Assembly: GCF_008042045.1 (NCBI RefSeq)
Contig: NZ_RDBP01000037.1
Coordinates: 337,734-377,228 of the forward strand
Length of the DNA stretch: 39,495 nt
Direction: 5' to 3'
Source: Streptomyces sp. T39
GTDB taxonomy: Bacteria > Actinomycetota > Actinomycetes > Streptomycetales > Streptomycetaceae
This document shows, piece after piece, positions 31,080 through 39,320 of this stretch. Both the position numbers and the translations under genes were made by a program. The notes under the pieces were generated by a model. The model saw only the letters and a program-made list of their open reading frames with translations, was not told where the DNA came from and did not search any database. How positions within the stretch are numbered: the stretch's first letter is position 1; each line of letters begins with the position of its first letter.

Positions 31080-31448
31080 GTGCCCGACGCCACTCCGGAG
31101 ACGCACGTCATCGACTACCGCGCGGCCGAGCAGTTGCTGGCTGCGCGCGATCCGCGGGGCGCCGTGAAGCTGCTCGACTCCGTCATCGCGGCCCACCCGG
31201 AACACACCGCTGCCCGCCTGCTCCGCGCCCGCGCCTTCTTCGCCGCCGCCCAGTTGCGGCCTGCCGAGCTCGAGTTCGAGCTCGTCCTGGAGCGCGAGCC
31301 GGACAACGCATTCGCGCATTTCGCGCTCGCCCGGACCTTCGAACGCTCGGGCAGGCCCGAGCAGGCGAAACGCCACTTCCGACTCGCCGCGGCGCTGGAC
31401 CCGAACCCCGAGTACCTGCGCGCCGCCCGCTTCGACGCGGACTCCTGA
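31080..31448 (+). CDS. Tetratricopeptide repeat protein
   Basis: This 122-aa protein consists mostly of TPR helices: YRAAEQLLAARDPRGAVKLLDSVIAAHPEHTAARLLRARAFF... to DNAFAHFALARTFERSGRPEQAKRHFRLAAALDPN. About three repeats cover residues 13-110, with the typical A/L/P consensus spacing. Such proteins are protein-protein adaptors; no partner can be inferred. The GTG at 31080 has GGGGAAGG 8 nt upstream. It lies 121 bp after coaE in the same direction, separated by the hairpin at 30960-30978. Confidence 0.85.
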   Translation: MPDATPETHVIDYRAAEQLLAARDPRGAVKLLDSVIAAHPEHTAARLLRARAFFAAAQLRPAELEFELVLEREPDNAFAHFALARTFERSGRPEQAKRHFRLAAALDPNPEYLRAARFDADS

Positions 31449-31490
31449 GACACCTCCGTCGCGCGTCGCCGTACCGTGCGAGTGCCCGGA

Positions 31491-31754
31491 TCAGCCGTGA
31501 TCCGGTTCGTACGGCGGCACGTCACGGCCCGGCTGGTAGTGCGGGCCCTGCCGGATGTGGCGCGCCACCAGGACGACGTCCACGGCCGCGACGAGGAAGA
31601 TCACGCCGCACACGAGGGCCCACCCGGGATGGTCCGTCAGCGCGAACGCGGCCGTCGCCACTCCGGCCCACACGAGGCCCCAGACTCCCAGCCCGAGTCG
31701 CAGCCGCAGCGGGCTGCGGGCGTTGACCGGTTCGTTTCCACTGCGCATCGCCAT
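31491..31754 (-). CDS. DUF6343 family small membrane protein
   Basis: This 87-aa protein has an N-terminal motif SGNEPVNARSPLRLRL, two hydrophobic helices (LGVWGLVWAGVATAAFAL; WALVCGVIFLVAAVDVVLV) and a conserved tail RHIRQGPHYQPGRDVPPYEP. This is the pattern of the small Streptomyces family that I recall as DUF6343. The function is unknown. The ATG at 31754 follows AAGGAG; the ATG two codons further in lacks this spacing. It is divergent from the slipin gene, with 193 bp between start codons. Within this gap GGGCATA occurs twice (about 31876-31890), which may be a binding site. Confidence 0.8.
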   Translation of the reverse strand: MAMRSGNEPVNARSPLRLRLGLGVWGLVWAGVATAAFALTDHPGWALVCGVIFLVAAVDVVLVARHIRQGPHYQPGRDVPPYEPDHG

Positions 31755-31947
31755 CGCTCCTTCTCCTCCAGCATGGACCCCGCACTCCTTCGGCGGCAGG
31801 GGCGGCGCGGACGTTCGCCGCCGCCCGTCGGTGAGCGGACGGGGTGCTTGCGCAGGCGTGAACCCCCGAGGTAGGGGCATAACGGGCATACCGTAGTAAA
31901 TGAACCCAGTGGCTGGGAACCGTGGTCCGACGGCAGGGGGTGTCCCC

Positions 31948-33006
31948 ATGGTCGAGGAACTGGTGGTGGCGGGAAGTGCCGTCCTGGCCGGATGTGCCGT
32001 CTACACGATGGCCGCCGCCCGTGTCGTCAAGCAGTACGAGAGAGGGGTGATCTTCCGTCTCGGACGACTCTGCCGCGAGGTGCGCGAGCCGGGGTTCACG
32101 CTCATCGTTCCCGTCATCGAGCGCATGCACAAAGTGAACATGCAGATCGTCACGATGCCTGTGCCCGCGCAGGAGGGCATCACCCGCGACAACGTCACCG
32201 TGCGCGTCGACGCGGTCGTCTACTTCCGGGTCGTCGACGCGGCGAACGCCCTGGTCGAGGTCGAGGACTACCGGTTCGCCGTCTCGCAGATGGCACAGAC
32301 GTCACTGCGCTCGATCATCGGCAAGAGCGACCTGGACGACCTGCTGTCCAACCGCGAGAAGCTGAACGAGGGCCTGGAGCTGATGATCGACAGTCCCGCG
32401 GTCGGATGGGGTGTGCAGATCGACCGGGTGGAGATCAAGGACGTCTCGCTGCCCGAGGCGATGAAGCGCTCCATGGCGCGCCAGGCCGAGGCAGACCGCG
32501 AGCGACGGGCCCGCGTGATCAACGCGGACGCGGAGCTCCAGGCGTCGAAGAAGCTGGCGGAGGCGGCGGGAGAGATGTCCCGCCAGCCCGCCGCCCTGCA
32601 ACTGCGGCTGCTGCAGACCGTGGTCGCCGTCGCGGCCGAGAAGAACTCCACCCTCGTCCTGCCGTTCCCGGTGGAACTGCTGCGCTTCCTGGAGCGGGCC
32701 CAGCAGCCCGCCGCGGCTGAGCCGGCACCGCGCGCCGCAGCCCCGCCCACGTCCCCGGACGCGGGAGCGAAGGACACGGCCGCCGGGACGGGCGAGGCCG
32801 CCGCGGAGCCTCCGGCGATCGCATCGCGGGCCGAGGCCGGGGCGCAGCCCGACGGCGTCGCCGCAGCGCTGCCCGACGGCTTCGAGCACGCCATGACCGA
32901 GGACCGTACGGACGCCGTCCCGTCGCCGCCCCGCCGACGGGACGAGCCGGCCGCCGAGCACCCGCCGGACGGGGCGGCACCGCCCCCCGCACCCTCCGCC
33001 GCATGA
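31948..33006 (+). CDS. Slipin (SPFH / band 7) family protein
   Basis: This 352-aa protein has a short N-terminal membrane helix (VVAGSAVLAGCAVYTMAAA). An SPFH domain follows, from about residue 27 to 210: QYERGVIFRLGR, VDAVVYFRVVDAANALVEVEDY, SQMAQTSLRSIIG, LDDLLSNREKLN and IDRVEIKDVSLPEAMKRSMARQAEADRERRARVI. A helical stretch (ASKKLAEAAGEMS) probably drives oligomerisation. The last 110 residues are Ala/Pro-rich and disordered. Slipins organise membrane microdomains and are often encoded with an NfeD protein; none is present here. The ATG at 31948 has AGGGGG at 31935-31940; the more upstream ATG at 31900 has no ribosome binding site. Confidence 0.9.
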   Translation: MVEELVVAGSAVLAGCAVYTMAAARVVKQYERGVIFRLGRLCREVREPGFTLIVPVIERMHKVNMQIVTMPVPAQEGITRDNVTVRVDAVVYFRVVDAANALVEVEDYRFAVSQMAQTSLRSIIGKSDLDDLLSNREKLNEGLELMIDSPAVGWGVQIDRVEIKDVSLPEAMKRSMARQAEADRERRARVINADAELQASKKLAEAAGEMSRQPAALQLRLLQTVVAVAAEKNSTLVLPFPVELLRFLERAQQPAAAEPAPRAAAPPTSPDAGAKDTAAGTGEAAAEPPAIASRAEAGAQPDGVAAALPDGFEHAMTEDRTDAVPSPPRRRDEPAAEHPPDGAAPPPAPSAA

Positions 33007-33108
33007 GCGTCCGCCCCCGCCGCCCGTCCCGCGGGCGGCGGGGGCGGCCCGTGCGGCGGGGCCGGCCCGCTCAGGGAAAGACGCAGGTCGACGCGGTCGC
33101 CGCCGGCA

Positions 33109-33131
33109 TTGTCAGACCCCGCCCGTATGGT
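33109..33131 (+). promoter_or_regulatory. RecA-NDp-like DNA-damage promoter of the SNF2/SWIM operon
   Basis: TTGTCAGAC (33109-33117), exactly 8 bp, then TATGGT (33126-33131). This matches the RecA-independent damage promoter known from mycobacteria (TTGTCRGTG-N8-TAnnnT, regulated by PafBC) except in two bases of the GTG. It lies 52 bp upstream of the helicase start codon. Normal 17-bp promoters do not have this spacing. Confidence 0.65.
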
Positions 33132-33182
33132 CGTCGAGTCGGTGCGAAGTGCGTCGGCAGATCCCTGGGAGGAGGTGACCTC

Positions 33183-36053
33183 ATGGCCCCGCACGATGCG
33201 TTCCCGACCGGGCCGCCCGCCCGTGCCGCGGACGGCGCGCTGCGTCGCTGTGCCGCGGTCTTCCTCCCCGGCGCGCTGCCGCGTGAGGGCCGCGTGGCCT
33301 TCTGGGATCCGGAGGGCGGCGAGGTCCCCGGCGCGGAGAGCCGGATCACCGTCGTACGCCCGCACGGCGCCGGTGTGCGCAGCCGTACCGTGCCCGCCCG
33401 CAGCCTGCCCGTCGTCGAGGCCGCCCCCCTCCTCGTCCACGCCCGGCGGGACCCGTCGGCGCACCCGGCGGCGGCCTGTTGGGGCGCCGCCGTGCTCCAC
33501 GCCCTCCACCTCGTGGCCCGGGGCAGGCTGCTGCCCGGACTCACCGCGAGCGACCACGACGCGTGGCGCGCCGGGCCGCTCGACGCCGACGACATCGCGC
33601 ACCTGCGGGCCGTGGCCGCCGCCATGCCGCCCGAGGCCCACGCGGTTCCCCTGCCCGGCACCTCCCCGCTGCAACTGCCCGAGCCCGAGGCGCTCGTGCG
33701 GCAGCTCTTCGACGCCGTCGCCGACAGCCTCCCGCGCACCCCGGCGGCCGCCCACGCCGCGGGCGCGCCGTTCGCGGCCGCAGGTGCGCAGCACCTGCCC
33801 GGAGCCCGCGCCTGGGCGGCCGAGGCCGCGGCCGGTATGGACGCCGGCGTGCGGGTGTCGCTGCGCCTCGACCTCTCCGCCTACGAGCTCTTCGACACCG
33901 CAGCCGACGGCGGCGAGGAACCGCGCCGCGCGGCCACCGCCCTGGTACAGGTCCACAGCCTCGCCGATCCGACCCTGGTGACGGACACCGCCAGGCTGTG
34001 GGCGGGCGACGGCGAGGAGCACTTCGGCTCGCGCGCCCGGGTCGACGCCATGCTCGCGCTCCGCAGAGCCGGCCGTGTCTGGCCTCCGCTGAACCGGCTG
34101 CTGGAGCAGGACGTCCCGGACGTCCTGCCGCTGTCGGAGAGCGAGCTGTACGAACTGCTGGGCCCCGGTGCGGCCCGCCTCGACGCGGCGGGTATCGCCG
34201 TGCACTGGCCCAGGGAGCTCGTCCGGTCCCTCACCGCGGCCGCGGTGGTCAGGTCCGCGCCGGGATCCGCGACCGACGGCACGTCCTTCTCCGACAGCGC
34301 CGCGCTGCTGGCGTTCGACTGGCAACTGGCGCTGTCCGGCGACCCGCTCACCGAGGGCGAGATGGACACCCTCGCCGAATCCCACCGCCCCATCGTGCGC
34401 CTGCGCGACCAGTGGGTCGTCGTCGATCCGGACCTCGTGCGCAAGGCCCGCAAGAGGGAGTTGGGGCTGCTCGAGCCCGTCGACGCGCTGGCGGTCGCCC
34501 TCACCGGTACGGCCGAGGTGGACGGCGAGACCGTCGAGGCCGTTCCCACCGGAGCACTCGCCGCCCTGCGGGACCGGCTGACCGCGGGCGCCGCCCCCGT
34601 GCGGCCTCCCGAAGGACTCGCGGCCACCCTGCGCGACTACCAGCTGCGCGGTCTGGCCTGGCTGGACATGATGACCGGGCTCGGCCTCGGCGGCTGTCTC
34701 GCCGACGACATGGGGCTCGGCAAGACCGTCACCGTGATCGCCCTGCACCTGCGCCGTGCCCGGCAGGCCCCGACACTCGTCGTCTGCCCGGCCTCCCTCC
34801 TCGGCAACTGGCAGCGGGAGATCACCCGGTTCGCCCCGGGCGTCCCGGTCCGCCGGTACCACGGTGCGGACCGCTCCCTCGACGGCACCGGCGGCGGCTT
34901 CGTCCTGACCACCTACGGCACCATGCGCACCAGTGCCGGCGAACTCGCCGCCCACACCTGGGGCATGGTCGTCGCCGACGAGGCCCAGCACGTGAAGAAC
35001 CCGTTCTCGGCGACCGCCAAGGCGCTGAGAACCATCCCCGCCCCCGCCCGCGTCGCCCTGACCGGCACCCCCGTGGAGAACAACCTCTCCGAGCTGTGGG
35101 CCCTGCTGGACTGGACGACCCCCGGCCTGCTCGGTCCGCTCAAGGCGTTCCGTGCCCGTCACGCCCGCATCGTGGAGAACGGCGAGAACGAGGAGGCCGC
35201 CGAGCGCCTCGCCCGGCTCGTCCGCCCGTTCCTGCTGCGGCGCAGGAAGTCGGATCCGGGCATCGTCCCCGAACTGCCCCCGAAGACGGAGACCGATCAC
35301 CCCGTCCCTCTCACCCGCGAGCAGGCCTCCCTCTACGAGGCCGTGGTGCGCGAGACCATGGCGGCCGTCGAGGCCGCGGAGGGGATGGCACGCCGCGGCC
35401 TGGTGATGAAGCTCCTCACCTCCCTCAAGCAGATCTGCAACCACCCCGCGCAGTTCCTCAAGGAACACGGCAAGGGCTACGGCACACGCTTCGCCGCCGG
35501 TGCCGGCACGACCAGGCTCGCCGGGCGCTCGGGCAAACTCGCCCTCCTCGACGAGCTCCTGGAGACCATCCTCGCCGAGGACGGTTCCGTGCTGGTCTTC
35601 ACCCAGTACGTGGCCATGGCCCGCCTGCTCTCCGACCATCTGTCCTCCCGCGCCGTCCCCAGCCAGCTGCTGCACGGCGGCACTCCCGTCGCCGAACGGG
35701 AGCGCATGGTCGACCGGTTCCAGTCCGGCGAGGTCCCGGTCTTCCTCCTGTCGCTCAAGGCCGCCGGCACCGGGCTCAACCTCACCAGGGCCGGGCACGT
35801 CGTCCACTTCGACCGCTGGTGGAACCCGGCGGTCGAGGAGCAGGCGACCGACCGTGCGTACCGCATCGGCCAGACGCAGCCGGTGCAGGTGCACCGGCTC
35901 GTCGCCGAAGGCACGGTCGAGGACCGCATCGCAGAGATGCTCGCCTCCAAGCGGGCACTCGCCGACGCGGTGCTCGGTTCCGGAGAGGCCGCGCTCACGG
36001 AGCTGACCGACCGCGAGCTGGCCGACCTCGTCTCGCTCCGGAGGCCGTCATGA
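33183..36053 (+). CDS. SNF2-family DEAD/DEAH-box helicase
   Basis: This 956-aa Swi2/Snf2-type translocase remodels DNA-protein complexes. An N-terminal region of about 440 residues, specific to bacterial relatives and without recognised catalytic motifs, precedes the helicase core. Core motifs are LRDYQLRGLAWLDMM (Q-motif region), Walker A DDMGLGKT (K514), DEAQ box (599-602), LTGTPVENNLSELWALLDW, then C-terminal lobe with VFTQYVAMARLLSDHL, LLSLKAAGTGLNLTRAGHVVHFDRWWNPAVEEQATDRAYRIGQ. The ATG at 33183 follows GGGAGGAGG at 7 nt. The stop overlaps the SWIM gene start by 4 bp (ATGA). The promoter at 33109-33131 suggests induction by DNA damage. Confidence 0.94.
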   Translation: MAPHDAFPTGPPARAADGALRRCAAVFLPGALPREGRVAFWDPEGGEVPGAESRITVVRPHGAGVRSRTVPARSLPVVEAAPLLVHARRDPSAHPAAACWGAAVLHALHLVARGRLLPGLTASDHDAWRAGPLDADDIAHLRAVAAAMPPEAHAVPLPGTSPLQLPEPEALVRQLFDAVADSLPRTPAAAHAAGAPFAAAGAQHLPGARAWAAEAAAGMDAGVRVSLRLDLSAYELFDTAADGGEEPRRAATALVQVHSLADPTLVTDTARLWAGDGEEHFGSRARVDAMLALRRAGRVWPPLNRLLEQDVPDVLPLSESELYELLGPGAARLDAAGIAVHWPRELVRSLTAAAVVRSAPGSATDGTSFSDSAALLAFDWQLALSGDPLTEGEMDTLAESHRPIVRLRDQWVVVDPDLVRKARKRELGLLEPVDALAVALTGTAEVDGETVEAVPTGALAALRDRLTAGAAPVRPPEGLAATLRDYQLRGLAWLDMMTGLGLGGCLADDMGLGKTVTVIALHLRRARQAPTLVVCPASLLGNWQREITRFAPGVPVRRYHGADRSLDGTGGGFVLTTYGTMRTSAGELAAHTWGMVVADEAQHVKNPFSATAKALRTIPAPARVALTGTPVENNLSELWALLDWTTPGLLGPLKAFRARHARIVENGENEEAAERLARLVRPFLLRRRKSDPGIVPELPPKTETDHPVPLTREQASLYEAVVRETMAAVEAAEGMARRGLVMKLLTSLKQICNHPAQFLKEHGKGYGTRFAAGAGTTRLAGRSGKLALLDELLETILAEDGSVLVFTQYVAMARLLSDHLSSRAVPSQLLHGGTPVAERERMVDRFQSGEVPVFLLSLKAAGTGLNLTRAGHVVHFDRWWNPAVEEQATDRAYRIGQTQPVQVHRLVAEGTVEDRIAEMLASKRALADAVLGSGEAALTELTDRELADLVSLRRPS

Positions 36054-37318
36054 CCCCCCGCTCCGGCGGTCCGCGCCGTTCGTCCCTCCGGTCCCGCCCG
36101 TCGCACGAGGACCTGCGCCGCACCTTCACGGCTGCCGACCTCGCCGGGGCCCTGCCGGCCGGCACGTGGTGGGGCCACGCCTGGGTCGAGGCGCTGGAGG
36201 ACGCCGCCCTCGACCCGGCCCGCCTCGAACGCGGCCGCGGCTACGCCGGCCGCGGCAACGTCGCGTCGATCACCGTGACCCCCGGCAGGGTCACGGCCTA
36301 CGTCCAGGGCAGCCGGGCGCGCCCGTACCGCACCGAGATCCGGCTGCGCACCCTCGGTGACGACGAATGGGAGGACCTCCTCGACGCCGCCGCGGCCCGG
36401 CCCGACCACATCGCCGCGCTGCTCGACAAGGACGTACCGCACACCCTGGCCGCGGCCGCCGACCTGCTGCCTGCCCCCGGCGACCTGGTGCCGGACTGCT
36501 CCTGTCCCGATGACGGATACCCGTGCAAGCACGCTGCCGCGCTGTGCTACCGCACGGCCGCGATCCTCGACGAGGATCCGTTCGTCCTGTTCCTGATGCG
36601 TGGCCGGGGCGAACGCGAGATCCTCTCGGCCCTCGCCCGGCGCAACGCCGACCGGTCCGCCGCCGAGCGTGCCCCGGCCGCGCCCCCGACGGCGGGCGTG
36701 TCCGCGCGTGACGCCCTCCGCTCGGGCGGGCGGCCGCCGCTGCCACCGCCGTTCCCCCCGCCCGCGCGGCCGGGGCGGCCGCCCGCCTGTCCCGGGACGC
36801 CGGGAGCCCCCGACCCGCTCGCGCTCGACCTCCTCGCCACCGAGGCCGCCGCCCGCGCCCACGCCCTGCTCGTCACCGGCACCGACCCCGTCGCCGGACT
36901 GACCCCCTGGCAGGACGCCGTACGCCTGGCCGCCGCGCACCCCGGCTCCGGCCTGACCGCCTCCACCCGTGCCCTGTACCGCGACCTCGCCGCGGCGACG
37001 GACCGTACGCCCACGGATCTCGCCCGGGCCGTTGCCGCCTGGCGCCAGGGCGGCGAAGCAGCCCTGCGCGTTCTGGAGGAGACGTGGGACCCGCCGGCCG
37101 GCCCCTTCGACCGTGCACGCCCCGCCCTCGCCGCCGCCGGGCTCCCGTCCTTCCGGCCCTGGCGCAACCAGCTCTCCTCACCGGCGCTCCAGCTCCGTCT
37201 CGGCAGGGACGGCCTCTGGTACGGCTACGAATCCGACCCCGGCCGGGAGGACTGGTGGCCCCGCGGCTCGCCCGACGAGGACCCGGTCGGGGCCCTCACC
37301 ACGCTCATGGCGCGCTGA
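36050..37318 (+). CDS. SWIM zinc-finger protein
   Basis: This 422-aa protein is translationally coupled to the SNF2 helicase. The zinc-binding SWIM motif CxC...CxH is CSCPDDGYPCKH, with ligands C150, C152, C159 and H161. It is preceded by RLERGRGYAGRGNVASITVTPGRVTAYVQGS, the usual N-terminal module that leads into SWIM. A proline-rich stretch (about 222-255) separates it from a helical C-terminal domain ending in RPWRNQLSSPALQLRLGRDGLWYGYES. SWIM domains bind DNA or proteins; pairing with an SNF2 protein is recurrent in actinobacteria, so this is probably the helicase partner. Confidence 0.92.
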   Translation: MTPRSGGPRRSSLRSRPSHEDLRRTFTAADLAGALPAGTWWGHAWVEALEDAALDPARLERGRGYAGRGNVASITVTPGRVTAYVQGSRARPYRTEIRLRTLGDDEWEDLLDAAAARPDHIAALLDKDVPHTLAAAADLLPAPGDLVPDCSCPDDGYPCKHAAALCYRTAAILDEDPFVLFLMRGRGEREILSALARRNADRSAAERAPAAPPTAGVSARDALRSGGRPPLPPPFPPPARPGRPPACPGTPGAPDPLALDLLATEAAARAHALLVTGTDPVAGLTPWQDAVRLAAAHPGSGLTASTRALYRDLAAATDRTPTDLARAVAAWRQGGEAALRVLEETWDPPAGPFDRARPALAAAGLPSFRPWRNQLSSPALQLRLGRDGLWYGYESDPGREDWWPRGSPDEDPVGALTTLMAR

Positions 37319-37327
37319 GCCGCGGGA

Positions 37328-37345
37328 CCGGCTCTGCCCAGCCGG
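37328..37345. terminator. Short hairpin between SWIM and DUF3574 genes
   Basis: CCGGCT (37328-37333) and AGCCGG (37340-37345) lie 9 bp after the SWIM stop, followed by GGGG. It is weak, and could serve both convergent genes. Confidence 0.4.
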
Positions 37346-37396
37346 GGGGTGACCGGTGACCGGGACCGGCCCCGCTCACCTCGATGGCGATCGGGA

Positions 37397-37906
37397 TCAG
37401 AAGTCCGCGAGGGTCGGCTCGTCGAGGCGGGCCACCGAGTCCTGCGCGTAGGAGCTCACATAGGCGTTCCGGACGGCCTCGATGACGGGGAAGCGCCGCG
37501 ACGCCTCGGAGGCCGGATAGAGGAGGATCAGCTCGTAGGACCGTTCCCGTTCGATGACGCCCCGGGAGTCCCGCCACTGCCCGCGGCCTTCCTGGACGGT
37601 GAGGCCGTCGGGGAAGCGGGGGGTGACATGCCGGTCGACGAAGGCCATGAACTGCGCGTCCGTCACGTCGGGGCCGCCGTCGGGGCGCGCGGTCCCGAAG
37701 AACAGCCGTGTCTCGACGTAGCGTTCGCCCTGTGCGGCCGAGGCCGCGGTGGCCGGGGCGATGGACACGGTGCGGTCGGTGTCGAGACCGGCCTGCGCGG
37801 TGGGTGCGGCCACGGCCAGGACGGCGATGGCCGCGCCCGCACCGGCGAGCAGCGTGCGCTGCTTCACCGAGCGCGGCAGCGGACGCGACAGCTTCGGGGA
37901 GGGCAC
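37397..37906 (-). CDS. Secreted DUF3574 domain protein
   Basis: This 169-aa protein has a signal peptide (RSVKQRTLLAGAGAAIAVLAVAAPTAQA, cut near residue 40). The DUF3574 core follows: ERYVETRLFFGTARPDGG, VTDAQFMAFVDRHVTPRFPDGLTVQEGRGQWRDSRG and ERSYELILLYPASEASRRFPVIEAVRNAYVSSYAQDSVAR. The function is unknown. The GTG start at 37906 has AAGGGATC upstream; longer in-frame starts would place the signal peptide internally. A TTGACA at 37966-37971 on the minus strand may be its -35, but no good -10 follows. Confidence 0.85.
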   Translation of the reverse strand: MPSPKLSRPLPRSVKQRTLLAGAGAAIAVLAVAAPTAQAGLDTDRTVSIAPATAASAAQGERYVETRLFFGTARPDGGPDVTDAQFMAFVDRHVTPRFPDGLTVQEGRGQWRDSRGVIERERSYELILLYPASEASRRFPVIEAVRNAYVSSYAQDSVARLDEPTLADF

Positions 37907-38269
37907 GGATCGATCCCTTCGTTCGGTTCCGGCCGAACGGCCCGGCGCCGGCCGGCCCCCCACTGTGTCAACGCCGCTGCCCCGCAAGCCCGTCGGAACA
38001 CCGCGGGCGGGGATAAACCACCCGCATGAGCGCAACGGCCTCCCACCTGCGTGACAGGGGCGGCCGGGCATCGCCGGTCCGGGGGACTGCGCCCCGCCGG
38101 GGCCGTTTGCGGAGGCAGAGCTTCCGCCGAGTCGTCGCCGACGGGACGCGTTCGACACCACGCTCACACGGACGGGTGAATGCCGCGTACGGCAGAACTC
38201 ACGGGTGTCGCCCGCGTTATCCCCGGTGCGGGCGAGTGTCCCGCGAACCAGATCTGAAGGCAGGGAACC
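37907..38269. other. 363-bp divergent region between DUF3574 and chaplin genes
   Basis: No supported gene is present. It contains the dyad CGTTCGG-TTCCGG-CCGAACG (37920-37939) just upstream of the DUF3574 start, and TTGACA on the minus strand at 37966-37971. I looked for a sigma-BldN type promoter before the chaplin gene and found no pair of boxes with correct spacing. Confidence 0.55.
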
Positions 38270-39001
38270 ATGAGGCAGGTTCACCGAAAGGGCCTGGCCA
38301 CCGTGATGCTCACGGGTGGCGTGCTGGCCATGGCCACCGGCTACGCACAGGCCGACTCCCAAGCGGACGGCACCGCCGCCGGATCACCCGGTGTGCTGTC
38401 CGGCAACGCGGTGCAGCTTCCCGTGCACGTCCCGGTCAACGCCTGCGGCAACACGGTCAACGTCGTCGGCCTGCTCAACCCCGCCGCGGGCAACTCCTGC
38501 GCCAACGTGTCGCAGGGCGGGGGCGGTGGCGTGCAGTCCGGCCACACGGACGAGGCCAGGGAGGGCACCGGTACGCGCACCTCCGGCACCGGCACCCACA
38601 ACGGCGGCGGCGCCGCGGCGGAAGGCGACAACGCCGGTTCCCCGGGCGTGCTCTCGGGCAACGGCCTCAAGCTCCCGGTCGACCTCCCGGTCAACCTGAG
38701 CGGCAACTCGGTGAACGTCGTCGGCATCGGCAACCCGGCCATCGGCAACACCTCGGTGAACGACTCGGGCGAGCCCCCGGTCGAGACCCAGCCGACCACG
38801 CCCCCGAAGGCCGTCCCGCCGGCGAAGCCCGCCCCGCAGGGCGACGACGTCGTCGAGGCGCCGGAGCCCGCCGGGGAGTCGCTCGCCCACACCGGTGCGG
38901 GCGCACTCGGCCTCGCCGTCCCCGCCGGCGCGGCGATGGTGCTGGGCGGCGCGCTCCTCTACCGGCGCTTCCGCCCGGCGCAGGGCGGCCTCGGCGCCTG
39001 A
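38270..39001 (+). CDS. Long chaplin with sortase signal (ChpA/B/C type)
   Basis: This 243-aa surface protein should help coat aerial hyphae and spores with an amyloid-like hydrophobic layer. The signal peptide ends near AQA (residue 28). Chaplin domain 1 covers about 38-82 (GSPGVLSGNAVQLPVHVPVNACGNTVN...GNSCAN) and has the usual two cysteines. A Gly/Thr-rich spacer follows. Domain 2 (about 123-165: GSPGVLSGNGLKLPVDLPVNLSGNSVN...GNTSVN) has Ser or Thr in place of both. A Pro/Glu-rich wall-spanning region leads to the sortase motif LAHTG, a hydrophobic helix and RRFRP tail, so it should be wall-anchored. ATG 38270 has GGCAGGGA upstream. Confidence 0.93.
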   Translation: MRQVHRKGLATVMLTGGVLAMATGYAQADSQADGTAAGSPGVLSGNAVQLPVHVPVNACGNTVNVVGLLNPAAGNSCANVSQGGGGGVQSGHTDEAREGTGTRTSGTGTHNGGGAAAEGDNAGSPGVLSGNGLKLPVDLPVNLSGNSVNVVGIGNPAIGNTSVNDSGEPPVETQPTTPPKAVPPAKPAPQGDDVVEAPEPAGESLAHTGAGALGLAVPAGAAMVLGGALLYRRFRPAQGGLGA

Positions 39002-39320
39002 GCGTCCCGTCGGCCGGTGCTCTCGGTGCGTGAGGGGTGCGGCGCAGGCGCACGTCGGCATCCGGGCGTCGCGTGGGCCGGTGCAGCGCCGGCCCGGTGC
39101 GCTTGAGCGGTCCGGCGGTCGGTGCACGTTGACGCGCGAGTGGTGCGGCGCCGGTCGCACCTCGATGCCTGAGCGGCCAACACGATTGCAGCTCGGCGCC
39201 TGAGCGGCCCGGCGGACTGCGCGTTTCGGTGCGTGAGGGGTGCGGCGCAGGTTGTACCTCGGCGCCTGGGCGGCCCGTCGGCCGGTGCGTCTCGGCGCCC
39301 GAGCGCTGGGCCACCGGTGA
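38985..39320. repeat. Degenerate tandem repeats after the chaplin gene
   Basis: Words GGCGCCTGAGCG(GC)CC, TCGGTGCGTGAGGGGTGCGG, CGGCGCAGG and CCCGTCGGCCGGTGC recur in the same order with point changes. The 21-bp word around GCGTGAGGGGTGCGG occurs at about 39027 and 39234. At least four or five units of about 45-60 bp can be traced. The first overlaps the chaplin stop codon. Confidence 0.75.

Noticed and set aside
32268..35894. Leftward frame of about 1200 codons opposite the slipin and SNF2 genes
   Set aside because: Both plus-strand genes are clear families; the antisense frame has low-complexity composition and no ribosome binding site or domains.
38985..39320. CRISPR array
   Set aside because: Repeats are degenerate, unequal in length and abut each other; there are no regular spacers and no cas genes.
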